In this document: in pieces, positions 17,211-25,782 of the stretch
How the letters are laid out: every line of letters starts with the position of its first letter
Position numbering within the stretch: position 1 is the first letter of the stretch
NCBI GenBank assembly: GCA_020846655.1
Contig: JADLDL010000273.1
Coordinates: forward strand, 1-43,016
Origin: Saprospiraceae bacterium
GTDB lineage: Bacteria > Bacteroidota > Bacteroidia > Chitinophagales > Saprospiraceae
Direction: 5' to 3'
Length of the DNA: 43,016 nt
Program-made: the position numbers and the translations under genes
The notes under the pieces: model-generated
What the model saw: the letters and a program-made list of their open reading frames with translations, nothing else
Told to the model about the DNA's origin: nothing
Database searches by the model: none

Positions 17211-18350
17211 ATGCCCGGCCTTTATCTCCATATTCCGTTCTGCAAGCAAGCCTGTCATTACTGCAATTTCCATTTTTCCACCACCCTTCGCAACAAACCT
17301 GCTATGGTGGAGGCGATTGTGCAGGAACTGGAACTGCAACGCGACTACCTGGCCGGCGCCGAACTGCAATCCATCTATTTTGGCGGGGGCACGCCATCGC
17401 TCCTGGATCAGCGGGAACTGGAGCGGATTTTTGAAAAAATATACAGCCTGCACCGCGTGTCGGCCGATGCGGAAATCACGCTGGAGGCCAACCCCGACGA
17501 CCTGAGTCCGCAACGGCTGCTCGACTGGCAACAGCACACGCCGATCAACCGGCTTAGCATCGGTATCCAATCGTTCCAGGAAGCCGATTTGCGCTGGATG
17601 AACCGGGCCCATACCGCCGAACACGCGCACAACTGCCTTCAGGCCGCCGCCGCCGCCGGCTTTGCAGACCTCACCGTCGACCTGATCTACGGCGCGCCGA
17701 CCACCTCGGATGCGGATTGGGCCGAAAACATCCGCCTGGTGCTCGATGCCGGTGTGCCGCACCTCTCCTGCTACTGCCTGACGGTGGAAGAGGGTACAGC
17801 GCTGGCGCATTTTGTGCGAAAAGGGGAGTCGGTGCCGGTAGACGAGGAAAAGGCTGCCCGGCAATTTGAGTACTTGCAGGATGTGCTCGAAGCCCGGGGC
17901 TATGTGCAATATGAAATCTCCAATTTTGCTCTGCCCGGTCGCTTTGCCCGGCACAACAGCCGCTACTGGTCGGGCGATACCTACCTGGGCGTGGGGCCAT
18001 CGGCGCATTCGTTTGACGGGCTGAGCCGACAATGGAACCTGGCCAACAATGCCCGCTACATCCGGGCCTTGGCGGCCGGCGAACTGCCTTTCGAACTCGA
18101 AGTGCTGAGTGCCGGGCAGCGCTACAACGAGTACATCATGACCGGCCTTCGCACCATCTGGGGCTGTAGCGGCAGCCGGATAGTCGCCTTTGGCGATGGG
18201 TTTGCCCGGTATTTTGCCGCACAGGTTGAGCCGTTTTTGCAGGCCGGCACAGTGGAGCAGGCGGGCGATACCTTCCGGCTCAGCCGCGCCGGAAAACTCC
18301 TGGCCGACCGCATTGCGGCCGATCTGTTTTGGGTGGAAGACAACAAATAA
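17211..18350 (+). CDS. hemW: radical SAM haem chaperone HemW
   Basis: A 379-residue cytoplasmic radical SAM protein that inserts haem into target proteins; it was formerly annotated as oxygen-independent coproporphyrinogen oxidase. The cluster motif is CKQACHYCNF (C11, C15, C18). The position two residues after C18 is Phe; coproporphyrinogen dehydrogenase HemN has a fourth Cys there, so HemW is the better call. Further family motifs are SIYFGGGTPSLL, EITLEANPDDL, NRLSIGIQSFQ and the C-terminal YNEYIMTGLRTIWG. Length is normal. The ATG follows the stop of the DUF4129-like gene by 2 bp, so translation is probably coupled. Confidence 0.93.
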   Translation: MPGLYLHIPFCKQACHYCNFHFSTTLRNKPAMVEAIVQELELQRDYLAGAELQSIYFGGGTPSLLDQRELERIFEKIYSLHRVSADAEITLEANPDDLSPQRLLDWQQHTPINRLSIGIQSFQEADLRWMNRAHTAEHAHNCLQAAAAAGFADLTVDLIYGAPTTSDADWAENIRLVLDAGVPHLSCYCLTVEEGTALAHFVRKGESVPVDEEKAARQFEYLQDVLEARGYVQYEISNFALPGRFARHNSRYWSGDTYLGVGPSAHSFDGLSRQWNLANNARYIRALAAGELPFELEVLSAGQRYNEYIMTGLRTIWGCSGSRIVAFGDGFARYFAAQVEPFLQAGTVEQAGDTFRLSRAGKLLADRIAADLFWVEDNK

Positions 18351-18528
18351 GATTCTAACATTGCTGCATATCCGGGCGCATGTGTTTTAAAAACAGGTGC
18401 CGAATGGAGATAAATTTTGCCGAAGGGAAACAAAATTGTCAGATTCTGTTACATTTACCGCTACAATCCGGAAGCCGGCGAAAACGAATATCCACAACCG
18501 TTTCTATTTATTATCAAAACGAAAACGT

Positions 18529-18813
18529 ATGATACAGGAATTAAAAGCCTTTTTGTTGCGGGGCGATGTACTGGCCCTCGCTGTTGCGGTGATTATTGCC
18601 GGCGCTTTTGGCAAGATCATCGATTCTCTCGTCAACGACATTATTTCCCCTATTTTGGGCATGATCACGCAGAATCCCGACTTTTCGGACGTCATGATCG
18701 GCAGCATCAAAGTGGGCAATTTCATCAACGCCGTGTTGAACTTTGTCATCGTCGGTACGGTCTTGTTCTTCCTGGTGAAAGCCGCCGGCAAAAAGTCAGA
18801 GGAGATCAAATAA
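18529..18813 (+). CDS. mscL: large-conductance mechanosensitive channel, short form
   Basis: A tension-gated inner-membrane channel that releases solutes on osmotic downshock. From the ATG at 18529 the protein has 94 residues, well below the usual 120-150. Present are the N-terminal amphipathic helix (MIQELKAFLLRGDV), TM1 with the conserved LALAVAVIIAGAFGKIIDSLVNDIISP, a shortened periplasmic loop (about residues 44-60), and TM2 (FINAVLNFVIVGTVLFFLVKA). After TM2 only a dozen charged residues remain, so the cytoplasmic helical bundle is missing. The frame is open further upstream, but that translation is not MscL-like. A strong terminator follows 29 bp after the stop. Confidence 0.92.
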   Translation: MIQELKAFLLRGDVLALAVAVIIAGAFGKIIDSLVNDIISPILGMITQNPDFSDVMIGSIKVGNFINAVLNFVIVGTVLFFLVKAAGKKSEEIK

Positions 18814-18842
18814 GGCACGCCGGATAAAAATAATTTTTCAGC

Positions 18843-18879
18843 AAAGGCCGCTCCGGTTTCGGGGCGGCCTTTGTTTTTT
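18843..18879 (+). terminator. rho-independent terminator after mscL
   Basis: AAAGGCCGC (18843-18851) pairs perfectly with GCGGCCTTT (18864-18872) and is followed by G and a run of six T. Confidence 0.85.
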
Positions 18880-19047
18880 ATTTCAAAGTATATGGAAAGG
18901 GAATGCAAGGGTTTCAAAATTATGTCTTGCAGATGTTGGTTTTCATTGCATGAAATGTTAGTAACTGCTTTTTGGATACTAGTCGAAAAATCGCCACCAA
19001 TTTTAATTCTAAATTAAGAATGTAAAAAAAGGTTTGACGAACTATAA

Positions 19048-19076
19048 TTTGGTCAATTGTTTTTCGTTTACCTTTG
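19048..19076 (+). promoter_or_regulatory. Bacteroidota-type promoter of the NTF2-like gene
   Basis: TTTG (19048-19051) and TACCTTTG (19069-19076) are 17 bp apart, an excellent fit to the Bacteroidota consensus. Transcription should start near 19083, about 33 nt before the ATG at 19116. The 18.9-19.1 kb stretch between the mscL terminator and this promoter holds nothing else that I can identify. Confidence 0.7.
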
Positions 19077-19115
19077 CAGTACTAAAATCGTTTACCAAAC
19101 CGCTTTTTAACGATT

Positions 19116-19706
19116 ATGAAATTGGAACAACTTGTAGAGGCGATGGACGCCCAAATTCTGAACGGTAATATCGTTGGCGCATTCGAAACCTTTGCTGCCG
19201 ATACCTGCACCACCAAAAGTAACCCGCAGGACCTTACCCACACCAAAGAACAGAAAGTGCAGGTATTGCGCTGGTTCTTTGACAACATTGCCAGCATCAA
19301 CCGGATCGAGCGCCCGGCCGTTCAACTGAACGGCAACGTGACGGACTCGCAGTTCGTGTTCGACTTCACCAACCGCCAAGGCCAACCGCTGGTATACCGC
19401 GAAGTGATTCGCCGTACCTGGGCCGACGGTAAAGTCGTGGAAGAACAATACCTCATCGACCAGACCCTCGGAACAACCACCAACACTGCGGCTAAAAAGC
19501 CTTCCAAAAAAGAAGCAGTAAAAGACGTACAACCGGCTGCGGCTCAACCCGCTGCTGCTGCTGCTAAAACCGGCGCTACCAAACCCGCCAAAACCGCTGC
19601 GCCGAAAGCCGCTGCGCCGAAAGCCACGGCTCCGAAGGCCGCTGCGCCCAAGGCCGCCAAAACGCCGGCTGCCAAATCGGACAAGCCGAAAACCGGCAAG
19701 AAATAA
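19116..19706 (+). CDS. NTF2/SnoaL-like protein with Ala/Lys/Pro-rich C-terminal tail
   Basis: A 196-residue protein in two parts. Residues 1-118 resemble a SnoaL/NTF2-fold domain (MKLEQLVEAMDAQILNGNIV, TKEQKVQVLRWFFDNI, VYREVIRRTWADGKVVEEQY), a cone-like fold with varied roles. Residues 122-196 are low complexity, with repeated AAPKA, TAPKA and AAKT units and many Lys, like histone H1 tails and the C-terminal tails of some bacterial DNA- or RNA-binding proteins. It has no signal peptide. It has its own strong promoter and two hairpins downstream, so it is monocistronic and probably well expressed. Function is not known; nucleic-acid contact by the tail is inference. Confidence 0.8.
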   Translation: MKLEQLVEAMDAQILNGNIVGAFETFAADTCTTKSNPQDLTHTKEQKVQVLRWFFDNIASINRIERPAVQLNGNVTDSQFVFDFTNRQGQPLVYREVIRRTWADGKVVEEQYLIDQTLGTTTNTAAKKPSKKEAVKDVQPAAAQPAAAAAKTGATKPAKTAAPKAAAPKATAPKAAAPKAAKTPAAKSDKPKTGKK

Positions 19707-19722
19707 GGTAGCCCACACCCTA

Positions 19723-19767
19723 CAGCATTTGCCTGCCCGGGCTTGCTCTTGCCGGCAAATGCTGTTT
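19723..19767 (+). terminator. hairpin after the NTF2-like gene
   Basis: CAGCATTTGCC (19723-19733) pairs perfectly with GGCAAATGCTG (19754-19764) and is followed by TTT. The long stem and position 17 bp after the stop suggest a terminator, though the T run is short. Confidence 0.6.
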
Positions 19768-19813
19768 CAGGACGAGTAAAGTAGTTTGAACATCATACAG
19801 AGCAGTAATTAGG

Positions 19814-19845
19814 AACCCGTCACGCGCAATGCAGGACGGGTTTTT
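19814..19845 (+). terminator. second hairpin with T run ahead of gpmI
   Basis: AACCCGTC (19814-19821) pairs with GACGGGTT (19835-19842), followed by TTT. A -7-like box TATTTTTG (19847-19854) comes immediately after, so terminator and gpmI promoter are packed together; no -33 box is seen for that promoter. Confidence 0.55.
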
Positions 19846-19893
19846 CTATTTTTGCCCTTTCACCTGCAGACGTTTCGCTCAAAACTCTCCCAT

Positions 19894-21435
19894 ATGGATG
19901 CTCACCAACGTGCTTTTCTGTTAATCCTCGATGGCTGGGGCCTGGGGCCCAAACCTGAGGCCGATGCCATCAAACAAGCCAATACGCCGTTTATGGACGG
20001 CCTGATGCAACAATACCCCTGGAGCACCCTGGTCACACACGGCGAAGATGTGGGCCTGCCCGACGGGCAAATGGGCAACTCCGAAGTGGGCCACCTGAAC
20101 ATCGGCGCCGGTCGTATCGTTTGGCAGGAACTGGCCCGGATCAACAAAGCCATCCGCGAAGGCGAGTTGTACAACATGCAAACCCTGCTGTCTGCGTTCC
20201 AGTACGGCATGGCTGTGCGCCGTAAAATCCACCTCGTCGGCCTGGTGTCCGACGGCGGCGTGCATTCGCACATCAACCACCTCAAAGCCCTCTGCGATGT
20301 AGCCCGGCACCTGGAGTGCGAGCGCGTGTTCATCCATGCGTTTACTGATGGCCGGGACTGCGACCCCAAAAGCGGCGCCGGCTTTATCGAAGAACTGGAA
20401 AAATACATCGCCAACGACGACGAGATTCAACTCGCCTCCGTCATCGGCCGCTATTATGCCATGGACCGCGACAAACGCTGGGAGCGTGTCAAACTGGCCT
20501 ACGACCTGCTTGTGCGGGGCAAAGGCGAAGCCGTGACCGATTTCCCGGCCGCTATCCGGGCTTCCTACGCGTCAGGGGTAACCGACGAATTTCTCCAGCC
20601 CATGGTCCGGCTCAACCCGCAGGGCGAGCCACTCACCACCATCGAAACCGGCGATGTGGTCATCTGTTTCAATTTCCGCACCGACCGCCTGCGCGAACTC
20701 ACCCAAGTGCTCTCGCAAGACAATATGCCCGCCATGGACATGCATTCCATGCCCCTGCACTACGTGACCATGACCCGCTACGACGAAAGTTTTCGCGGCG
20801 TATTTGTATTGTTTGACAAAGACAATGTGGAAAAAACCCTCGGCGAAGTGATCGAGGAAAACAACCTCAGCCAGGTGCGGATTGCCGAAACGGAAAAGTA
20901 CCCGCACGTCACCTTTTTCTTTTCCGGTGGCCGCGAAGATCCGTTTGAAAACGAACGCCGCATCATGATCCCCTCCGCCAAAGTGGCCACCTATGACCTG
21001 CAACCCGAAATGAGCGCCCGCGAAATCACGGCCGCCATCCTGAAAGATATCGAAGAAAATGAACCGGATTTTATCTGCCTGAACTTCGCCAACACCGACA
21101 TGGTGGGCCACACCGGCGTGTTCAGCGCTGCTATGAAAGCCGCCGAAACCGTGGATGAATGCCTCAGCCAGATAATCCCGGTGGCCATTCAGCACGACTA
21201 CGGTTGTTTGCTCATTGCCGACCACGGCAATTCCGATTACCTGATCAACGAAGACGGCTCGCCCAATACCGCCCACACCAAGAACCCGGTGCCCTGTATT
21301 TTGGTCAGCACCCATATCGATGGTACCGTGAAGATGCGCAACGGCCGGTTGGCCGATGTGGCGCCCACGCTGCTGCATTTGATGGGCTTGGAAAAACCGC
21401 GGCAGATGACGGGCTTGAGTTTGATGACGCAATAG
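19894..21435 (+). CDS. gpmI: 2,3-bisphosphoglycerate-independent phosphoglycerate mutase
   Basis: Interconverts 3- and 2-phosphoglycerate in glycolysis; a two-manganese enzyme of the alkaline phosphatase superfamily. The protein has 513 residues from the ATG at 19894 (the frame also opens at a TTG at 19852, inside the promoter-like box). Motifs are LILDGWGLGP (metal Asp near 13), the phosphorylated Ser in MGNSEVGHLN (S63), HAFTDGRDCDP, GRYYAMDRDKRW, NFANTDMVGHTG and LIADHGNSDY with the C-terminal metal ligands. Length is normal. It is preceded by a terminator hairpin and followed after 52 bp by a sigma factor gene. Confidence 0.97.
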   Translation: MDAHQRAFLLILDGWGLGPKPEADAIKQANTPFMDGLMQQYPWSTLVTHGEDVGLPDGQMGNSEVGHLNIGAGRIVWQELARINKAIREGELYNMQTLLSAFQYGMAVRRKIHLVGLVSDGGVHSHINHLKALCDVARHLECERVFIHAFTDGRDCDPKSGAGFIEELEKYIANDDEIQLASVIGRYYAMDRDKRWERVKLAYDLLVRGKGEAVTDFPAAIRASYASGVTDEFLQPMVRLNPQGEPLTTIETGDVVICFNFRTDRLRELTQVLSQDNMPAMDMHSMPLHYVTMTRYDESFRGVFVLFDKDNVEKTLGEVIEENNLSQVRIAETEKYPHVTFFFSGGREDPFENERRIMIPSAKVATYDLQPEMSAREITAAILKDIEENEPDFICLNFANTDMVGHTGVFSAAMKAAETVDECLSQIIPVAIQHDYGCLLIADHGNSDYLINEDGSPNTAHTKNPVPCILVSTHIDGTVKMRNGRLADVAPTLLHLMGLEKPRQMTGLSLMTQ

Positions 21436-21487
21436 GGTGGGAGGAATTAAGATTTTTATTCGATCAGGAACAAAACCATAGGAAAAC

Positions 21488-22066
21488 GTGCAAAACCCGG
21501 TCACGAAATTTGCCCAGGAAACCATCTCGGCGCTGCGGGATGGGCAACCGGGTATTCTCGAGGATTTGTACGACCAGTTTCGGCCGGCTTTTTTGGCCTG
21601 GGCCGGCAAGCGGTTCCGCACGACACCGGGCGATCTGGAAGACGCCTGGCAGGATGCAGTTGTTGTTTTTTATGAAAAAGTAATGTCGGGGCGCCTGACC
21701 GCCCTGAATTGTACGGTCCGAACTTATTTGTTTGCAGTAGGGTACAAGCGGCTCTTGAAAAACTACCGGAAAATCAACCGGTTTTTGTGGCAGGATGCTG
21801 TGGACAAAGCCTTGAAAAACAACCCGGAATTGGTCCTGATCGATCTGGATGATATTTGGGAGGAGGAGCGCGACCTGCTGCTGGCTGCCATGGAACAAAT
21901 TTCCCCACGCTGTCGCGACTTGCTGCTCAAGCGCTACTACGAGGAAACGAGTATTGAAGAACTGATGCAGCGCTTTGAGTATGCCTCGCACAATAGCGTA
22001 AGTGTCACCCTGGCCAATTGCCTGGCCAATTTGAAAAAAATTATTCAGGAAAAATCAAGCACGTGA
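21488..22066 (+). CDS. ECF-like sigma-70 family RNA polymerase sigma factor
   Basis: A 192-residue protein starting at GTG 21488. Region 2 is recognisable (ILEDLYDQFRPAFLAWAGKRF, LEDAWQDAVVVFYEKV), and so is region 4 with a helix-turn-helix (LLLAAMEQISPRCRDLLLKRYYEETSIEELMQRF, about 140-175). The divergent DAWQDAVVVF and the SPRCRDLL element are typical of sigma factors found next to TPR/CHAT proteins in Saprospiria-like genomes (family recollection, not a search). Its TGA overlaps the GTG start of the next gene by 4 bp (GTGA), so the two are translationally coupled, as sigma/anti-sigma pairs usually are. Confidence 0.85.
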   Translation: MQNPVTKFAQETISALRDGQPGILEDLYDQFRPAFLAWAGKRFRTTPGDLEDAWQDAVVVFYEKVMSGRLTALNCTVRTYLFAVGYKRLLKNYRKINRFLWQDAVDKALKNNPELVLIDLDDIWEEERDLLLAAMEQISPRCRDLLLKRYYEETSIEELMQRFEYASHNSVSVTLANCLANLKKIIQEKSST

Positions 22067-22902
22067 ACGAACAAGACCGGTTGCTGATCGAGCGGTATTA
22101 CCGCCAGGAACTTACGGAGGCCGAGCGGCTGTCGGTAGAGCAGCGTCTTGCCTCGGACCCGGCTTTTCGGGCAGCAGCCCAGTTGCACGAAAAAGCCATC
22201 GGGGCAATTCGCTTGTGGGGACGTGCCGACTTGAAAAAACGCCTGGCGGACCGGCCGCTGAAACGGGAACCCGGAAGTCGAAAAGGACTTTTCGTACACG
22301 TCCTCTTGCTGCTGGCGGTGGTGGTAGCCTGGTGGATTTGGCCAGCCCCCTTGGTCGACGCCCCTGCCCCTGCTCCTGCGCCCCCAACGGTGCCGCCGGT
22401 GGATACGCCGGCTTTGCCACCCGCCGCGCCCCCTGGCCGCTCTCAGCCTGCCGCTTCGCCCAAAACTATCCCTGCTGCTGAACTTTTTGCCTCCACATTT
22501 AAGCCCTACACCGAGGCCTCGCTGCAAGTAACCGTGCGCGACAATACCCCGCAAACGCCCCTGAATACGTTTTTACAAAGCTACACCCGTGGCCAATACG
22601 ACCAGGCAATTGCCAGCTTTGAATTGTTGCCTGCAACGCTGAAAGATGCCCCCAAAACCCAGTTGTTGCTGGCCAATGCGCTGCTGGCCACCCGGCAGCC
22701 GGTACGCGCCGCCGCCATCCTCGCCCCACTGAGCCAAAGCGCCCATGCCAAATACGCAGCCGACGGCCGCTGGTATCTGGCGCTCAGCCAACTGGCTTCG
22801 GGGGAACTGTCACGAGCAAGAGCTGCCTTGGAACTGATCCGGGCTGATGCGTCGTCCAGCCACCAGGCCGAGGCCCGGGATCTCCTGAAAAAACTTCAAT
22901 GA
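22063..22902 (+). CDS. anti-sigma-like single-span membrane protein with TPR-like C-terminus
   Basis: A 279-residue protein from the GTG at 22063, which overlaps the sigma factor stop. The N-terminal 75 residues are cytoplasmic and start NEQDRLLIERYYRQELTEAERLSVEQRL, the zinc-finger-less anti-sigma-like pattern seen in Bacteroidota. One membrane helix follows (about 77-95, LFVHVLLLLAVVVAWWIWP), then a Pro/Ala-rich linker (about 97-145) and TPR-like helices (about 175-279). A cytoplasmic sigma-binding part with a periplasmic sensor is inferred. It converges on the TPR-CHAT gene, with 9 bp between the stops. Confidence 0.75.
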   Translation: MNEQDRLLIERYYRQELTEAERLSVEQRLASDPAFRAAAQLHEKAIGAIRLWGRADLKKRLADRPLKREPGSRKGLFVHVLLLLAVVVAWWIWPAPLVDAPAPAPAPPTVPPVDTPALPPAAPPGRSQPAASPKTIPAAELFASTFKPYTEASLQVTVRDNTPQTPLNTFLQSYTRGQYDQAIASFELLPATLKDAPKTQLLLANALLATRQPVRAAAILAPLSQSAHAKYAADGRWYLALSQLASGELSRARAALELIRADASSSHQAEARDLLKKLQ

Positions 22903-22911
22903 CCCGTTCGA

Positions 22912-25782
22912 CTACCGGCCAAAAAGCGGCGCAACCGCGCCTGTTCCGGCAAAGCCCGCCCAGTAATACGGGCTGCTGACATCCTCGGCACATTGTTCCA
23001 GGTACTGCCACTTGGCGAGCCGCAACGCTTCGTCCTTGCGTTGGCCGGCTTTTAAGTGGGTGTAAAAGGCTACCATCAGGGTCCGGGTGGCCTCATCCGG
23101 CGCCTTCCAGAGCGACATGATCGTAGCCGGTACGCCCGCCTGTGTAAACGCCCGCGACAAACTCAAAATACCCTCGCCCAGCCGCAACTGACCCACTCCC
23201 GTGTTGCAGGCGCTCAAGACCACCAGGCTGGCTGGCAGGTGGATTTGAAACAAATCATTGACACTCAAATCGGCAGCCGTTCCCGCCGAATGATCTGGCG
23301 GAGGGATTTGGAACAATAGTTTAGAAAACAATGGGTCGCGCGACTCCACTTCGGCGTGCATTGCCAGGTGCAGGACCCGGAATTTTGAGGCCTGCCGATG
23401 AAACTCCGCCACTGTGGCTGCCGGCCCCAAAAATGATTTTCCCTGAAGCAAAGCACTGATTTCCTGCACCTCCTGCATGGCGCCAGGCAGGAAATACCGG
23501 CCTTCCCGGATCAGTTGGGCACGGGTACGGGACGGCGCCTGACCTTGCGTATCGCGGCCGGCATAGTCCGGGGCAAATCCGGCAAACAATTCCAGATCCC
23601 TGCGGGTATGCCGGGCGCGTTCGGTTTGTTCCTGGAGCAGTTGCACGGAACCGGCATAGCTGACCGCGTACCGGCGCAGCAAGTAGGGAAACGAGCGGTA
23701 CGAACCGCTGGCCCTGGCCGGCCCCAACACTTCAAAGGGTACCGTACCCAACAGGCCGTCCGGAATTAGGACCAGGCTTTTTACCGTGCCCGGCAGCAAG
23801 GCCAGCGGCTGCGCCAGCAACCAATCGTAGAGCCGCCCGGCATTGGGGCCAAACAGCGCAAAATCCTCTTCCAGAAACCGAAGGTTATCGTCGGTCAGGG
23901 CCCGGCCCAGGTCCTGGATCGTGGTTACCCAGCCGGCAGGCAAAGGGAGCCGCCAGCCCTGCCGAATGGCCGGGCCATAGAGGTAGATAAAAACAGACGT
24001 TTCCCCTACAAAGTATTCGATTAAAGCCTGGTCGGGCAAAAGAACCTGTTCCAGGTGGGCTGCTGGCTGGAACTGCGGCGCCGGCAGTCCGGTGGCAGCT
24101 GCCGGCCTGGCCGTTTGCAGCAGGAATTGAAACTGCAATTGGGCCTTGTACAATTGGGCCTGCAGGGTATCGGCCGGCGCTCCGGACGGCAGTAGGGAGG
24201 ATTCAAAAACCTGCTCGCGCAGCCGGATAATTTCTTGTCGAGCCTGCTCCAGGGGCTGTGCCAGCGCTCCGGCGTCTCCGCCGGATACGTACTCCTGGCT
24301 TTGGAGCGATTCGAGCAAGAGCCGTTCGCGGGCCTGGTCGGCGTATTGAAACGCGCGGTCGAGCCACTTTTGCTGGCTGTTCAATTGCCATAGCCGCCAG
24401 GCTGCGGATTGGGCAGTTTCGGCGTGCCGGCGGCTGTGGAGCTGGCGGTAGAGTTTGCTTTCGTCAAAACTGTATTCCTTGCGGAGGATAGCATCGGTCT
24501 CCAGCAACCGATCGCAGGTTTCAAGGGCATGCGCCAGCAAGGCCGGCTCCGCGGCTGGTTTTTGGGCTGCCAGGGCGACCAAGGCGTCGATTTTGTGTTC
24601 AAAAATCAGGAAGAAGGTGTGTTCGGCGTAGAGCAGGTCGCGGCTTGGGATGGCGAAATTGCCGGCCAAACCGGCCTGGGGCAAGAGGCAGCGCAGGGCT
24701 GTTTGGGCGTAGTGCAACACGGAGTCGGGTTGTTTGCCTGTGGCAAACAATTCGCACAATTCCAGATACCCCTGGGCGATTTCGCGGCGGTTCGGGTTGC
24801 CAAATTTTTGGGTGAGCAGCGCAATACAGGCCCGGAAATGGCCAGCGGCTTGCAGCCCTTCGCCGCGGATTTCGCAGATATTGCCCAGGTTGTCCTGCAA
24901 ATCGGCGCCCAGGTCGAGCCGTTCGGCGTTGGAGAATGCCTCGGGTTGTTGTTCGAGCAGGTAGCGGGCTTCGGTACTCAGGCGCAGGGCATTGTCGATA
25001 TCGCCCTCTTTCAGCAGCGACAAACCCAGGTTGAGCGTCAGCATGACGCGGCGGCCGGCGCTCAGTTGGGGCAGGGCCAAGCCGGTCCGGAACCACCGGG
25101 TAGCCGTCGGATACTCTTGTTTGGAGATATACAACATGCCGATGCCATTGGCGGCCAGCGCGGCTTTGTCCCAGGCTTGTTGTTGTTCACAGATTCGTTT
25201 GGCTTGTTGTAAAAAATACAAGGCCTTTTCGTAGTCCCGGAACCGGGCGTGGATATTGCCCAGCGGGGTGAGCACTACCTCGGCCAGGTACAGGTTTTCG
25301 AGCCGCAAAGTATCCTGCAACATCGCGCGGCCGGCTTCGTAGTACTCCCGCGCCCGGATAAAATCGCCCTGCAACTGCAGACAGGTGTACCCTATGCCCA
25401 GTTGGATACCGGCCCAGGTGTTCTGCTCCGCCTCGGAAGCCGGGGCGCGCCAGCGCTGCTGCACCGCCGCCTGGAACCAAAACAGCGCTTTTTCCGCATT
25501 TTTCTCCTTGTCCCGGTAGTGCTTGGCGATATCCCGATGGAGTTGCAGCCAATCGAGCAGGTCATCCTGTGCCCGAAAAACGGCGAGGCTTTGGTCGATG
25601 TAGGGTTGCGCATCTGTCGCCTGCTTGCGGCTGATGTTGGCCCGGGCCGAATCGGCCCAGGCTTGGGCCAGGGCAAGGGAAGGGGTTTGGGCAAAGGTTT
25701 CAAAAGGCCAGGCGCCCAAGAGGGCCAGGAGGCCAGTCAAAAGCCAGGCGGCGGCGCTGGCAGGGCGAAACAGGCGGCTCAT
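22912..25782 (-). CDS. exported TPR-CHAT (caspase-like) protein
   Basis: A 956-residue protein with a signal peptide (MSRLFRPASAAAWLLTGLLA...ETFAQ). Residues from about 40 to 480 form many TPR-like helical repeats (for example ALFWFQAAVQQRW, KALYFLQQAKRICEQQQAWD). The C-terminal third is a CHAT protease-like domain; the probable catalytic dyad is His near 809 (LHLAMHAEVESRDP) and Cys near 859 (VVLSACNTGVG), both present, so it could be active. Family proteins are caspase relatives often fused to TPRs; gasdermin and craspase systems contain active ones. The start ATG overlaps the stop of the preceding gene as ATGA, so the two form an operon. Substrate is not known. Confidence 0.88.
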   Translation of the reverse strand: MSRLFRPASAAAWLLTGLLALLGAWPFETFAQTPSLALAQAWADSARANISRKQATDAQPYIDQSLAVFRAQDDLLDWLQLHRDIAKHYRDKEKNAEKALFWFQAAVQQRWRAPASEAEQNTWAGIQLGIGYTCLQLQGDFIRAREYYEAGRAMLQDTLRLENLYLAEVVLTPLGNIHARFRDYEKALYFLQQAKRICEQQQAWDKAALAANGIGMLYISKQEYPTATRWFRTGLALPQLSAGRRVMLTLNLGLSLLKEGDIDNALRLSTEARYLLEQQPEAFSNAERLDLGADLQDNLGNICEIRGEGLQAAGHFRACIALLTQKFGNPNRREIAQGYLELCELFATGKQPDSVLHYAQTALRCLLPQAGLAGNFAIPSRDLLYAEHTFFLIFEHKIDALVALAAQKPAAEPALLAHALETCDRLLETDAILRKEYSFDESKLYRQLHSRRHAETAQSAAWRLWQLNSQQKWLDRAFQYADQARERLLLESLQSQEYVSGGDAGALAQPLEQARQEIIRLREQVFESSLLPSGAPADTLQAQLYKAQLQFQFLLQTARPAAATGLPAPQFQPAAHLEQVLLPDQALIEYFVGETSVFIYLYGPAIRQGWRLPLPAGWVTTIQDLGRALTDDNLRFLEEDFALFGPNAGRLYDWLLAQPLALLPGTVKSLVLIPDGLLGTVPFEVLGPARASGSYRSFPYLLRRYAVSYAGSVQLLQEQTERARHTRRDLELFAGFAPDYAGRDTQGQAPSRTRAQLIREGRYFLPGAMQEVQEISALLQGKSFLGPAATVAEFHRQASKFRVLHLAMHAEVESRDPLFSKLLFQIPPPDHSAGTAADLSVNDLFQIHLPASLVVLSACNTGVGQLRLGEGILSLSRAFTQAGVPATIMSLWKAPDEATRTLMVAFYTHLKAGQRKDEALRLAKWQYLEQCAEDVSSPYYWAGFAGTGAVAPLFGR

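Noticed and set aside
20572-21621. Minus-strand frame of 349 residues opposite gpmI
   Set aside because: Antisense shadow of a clear glycolytic gene.
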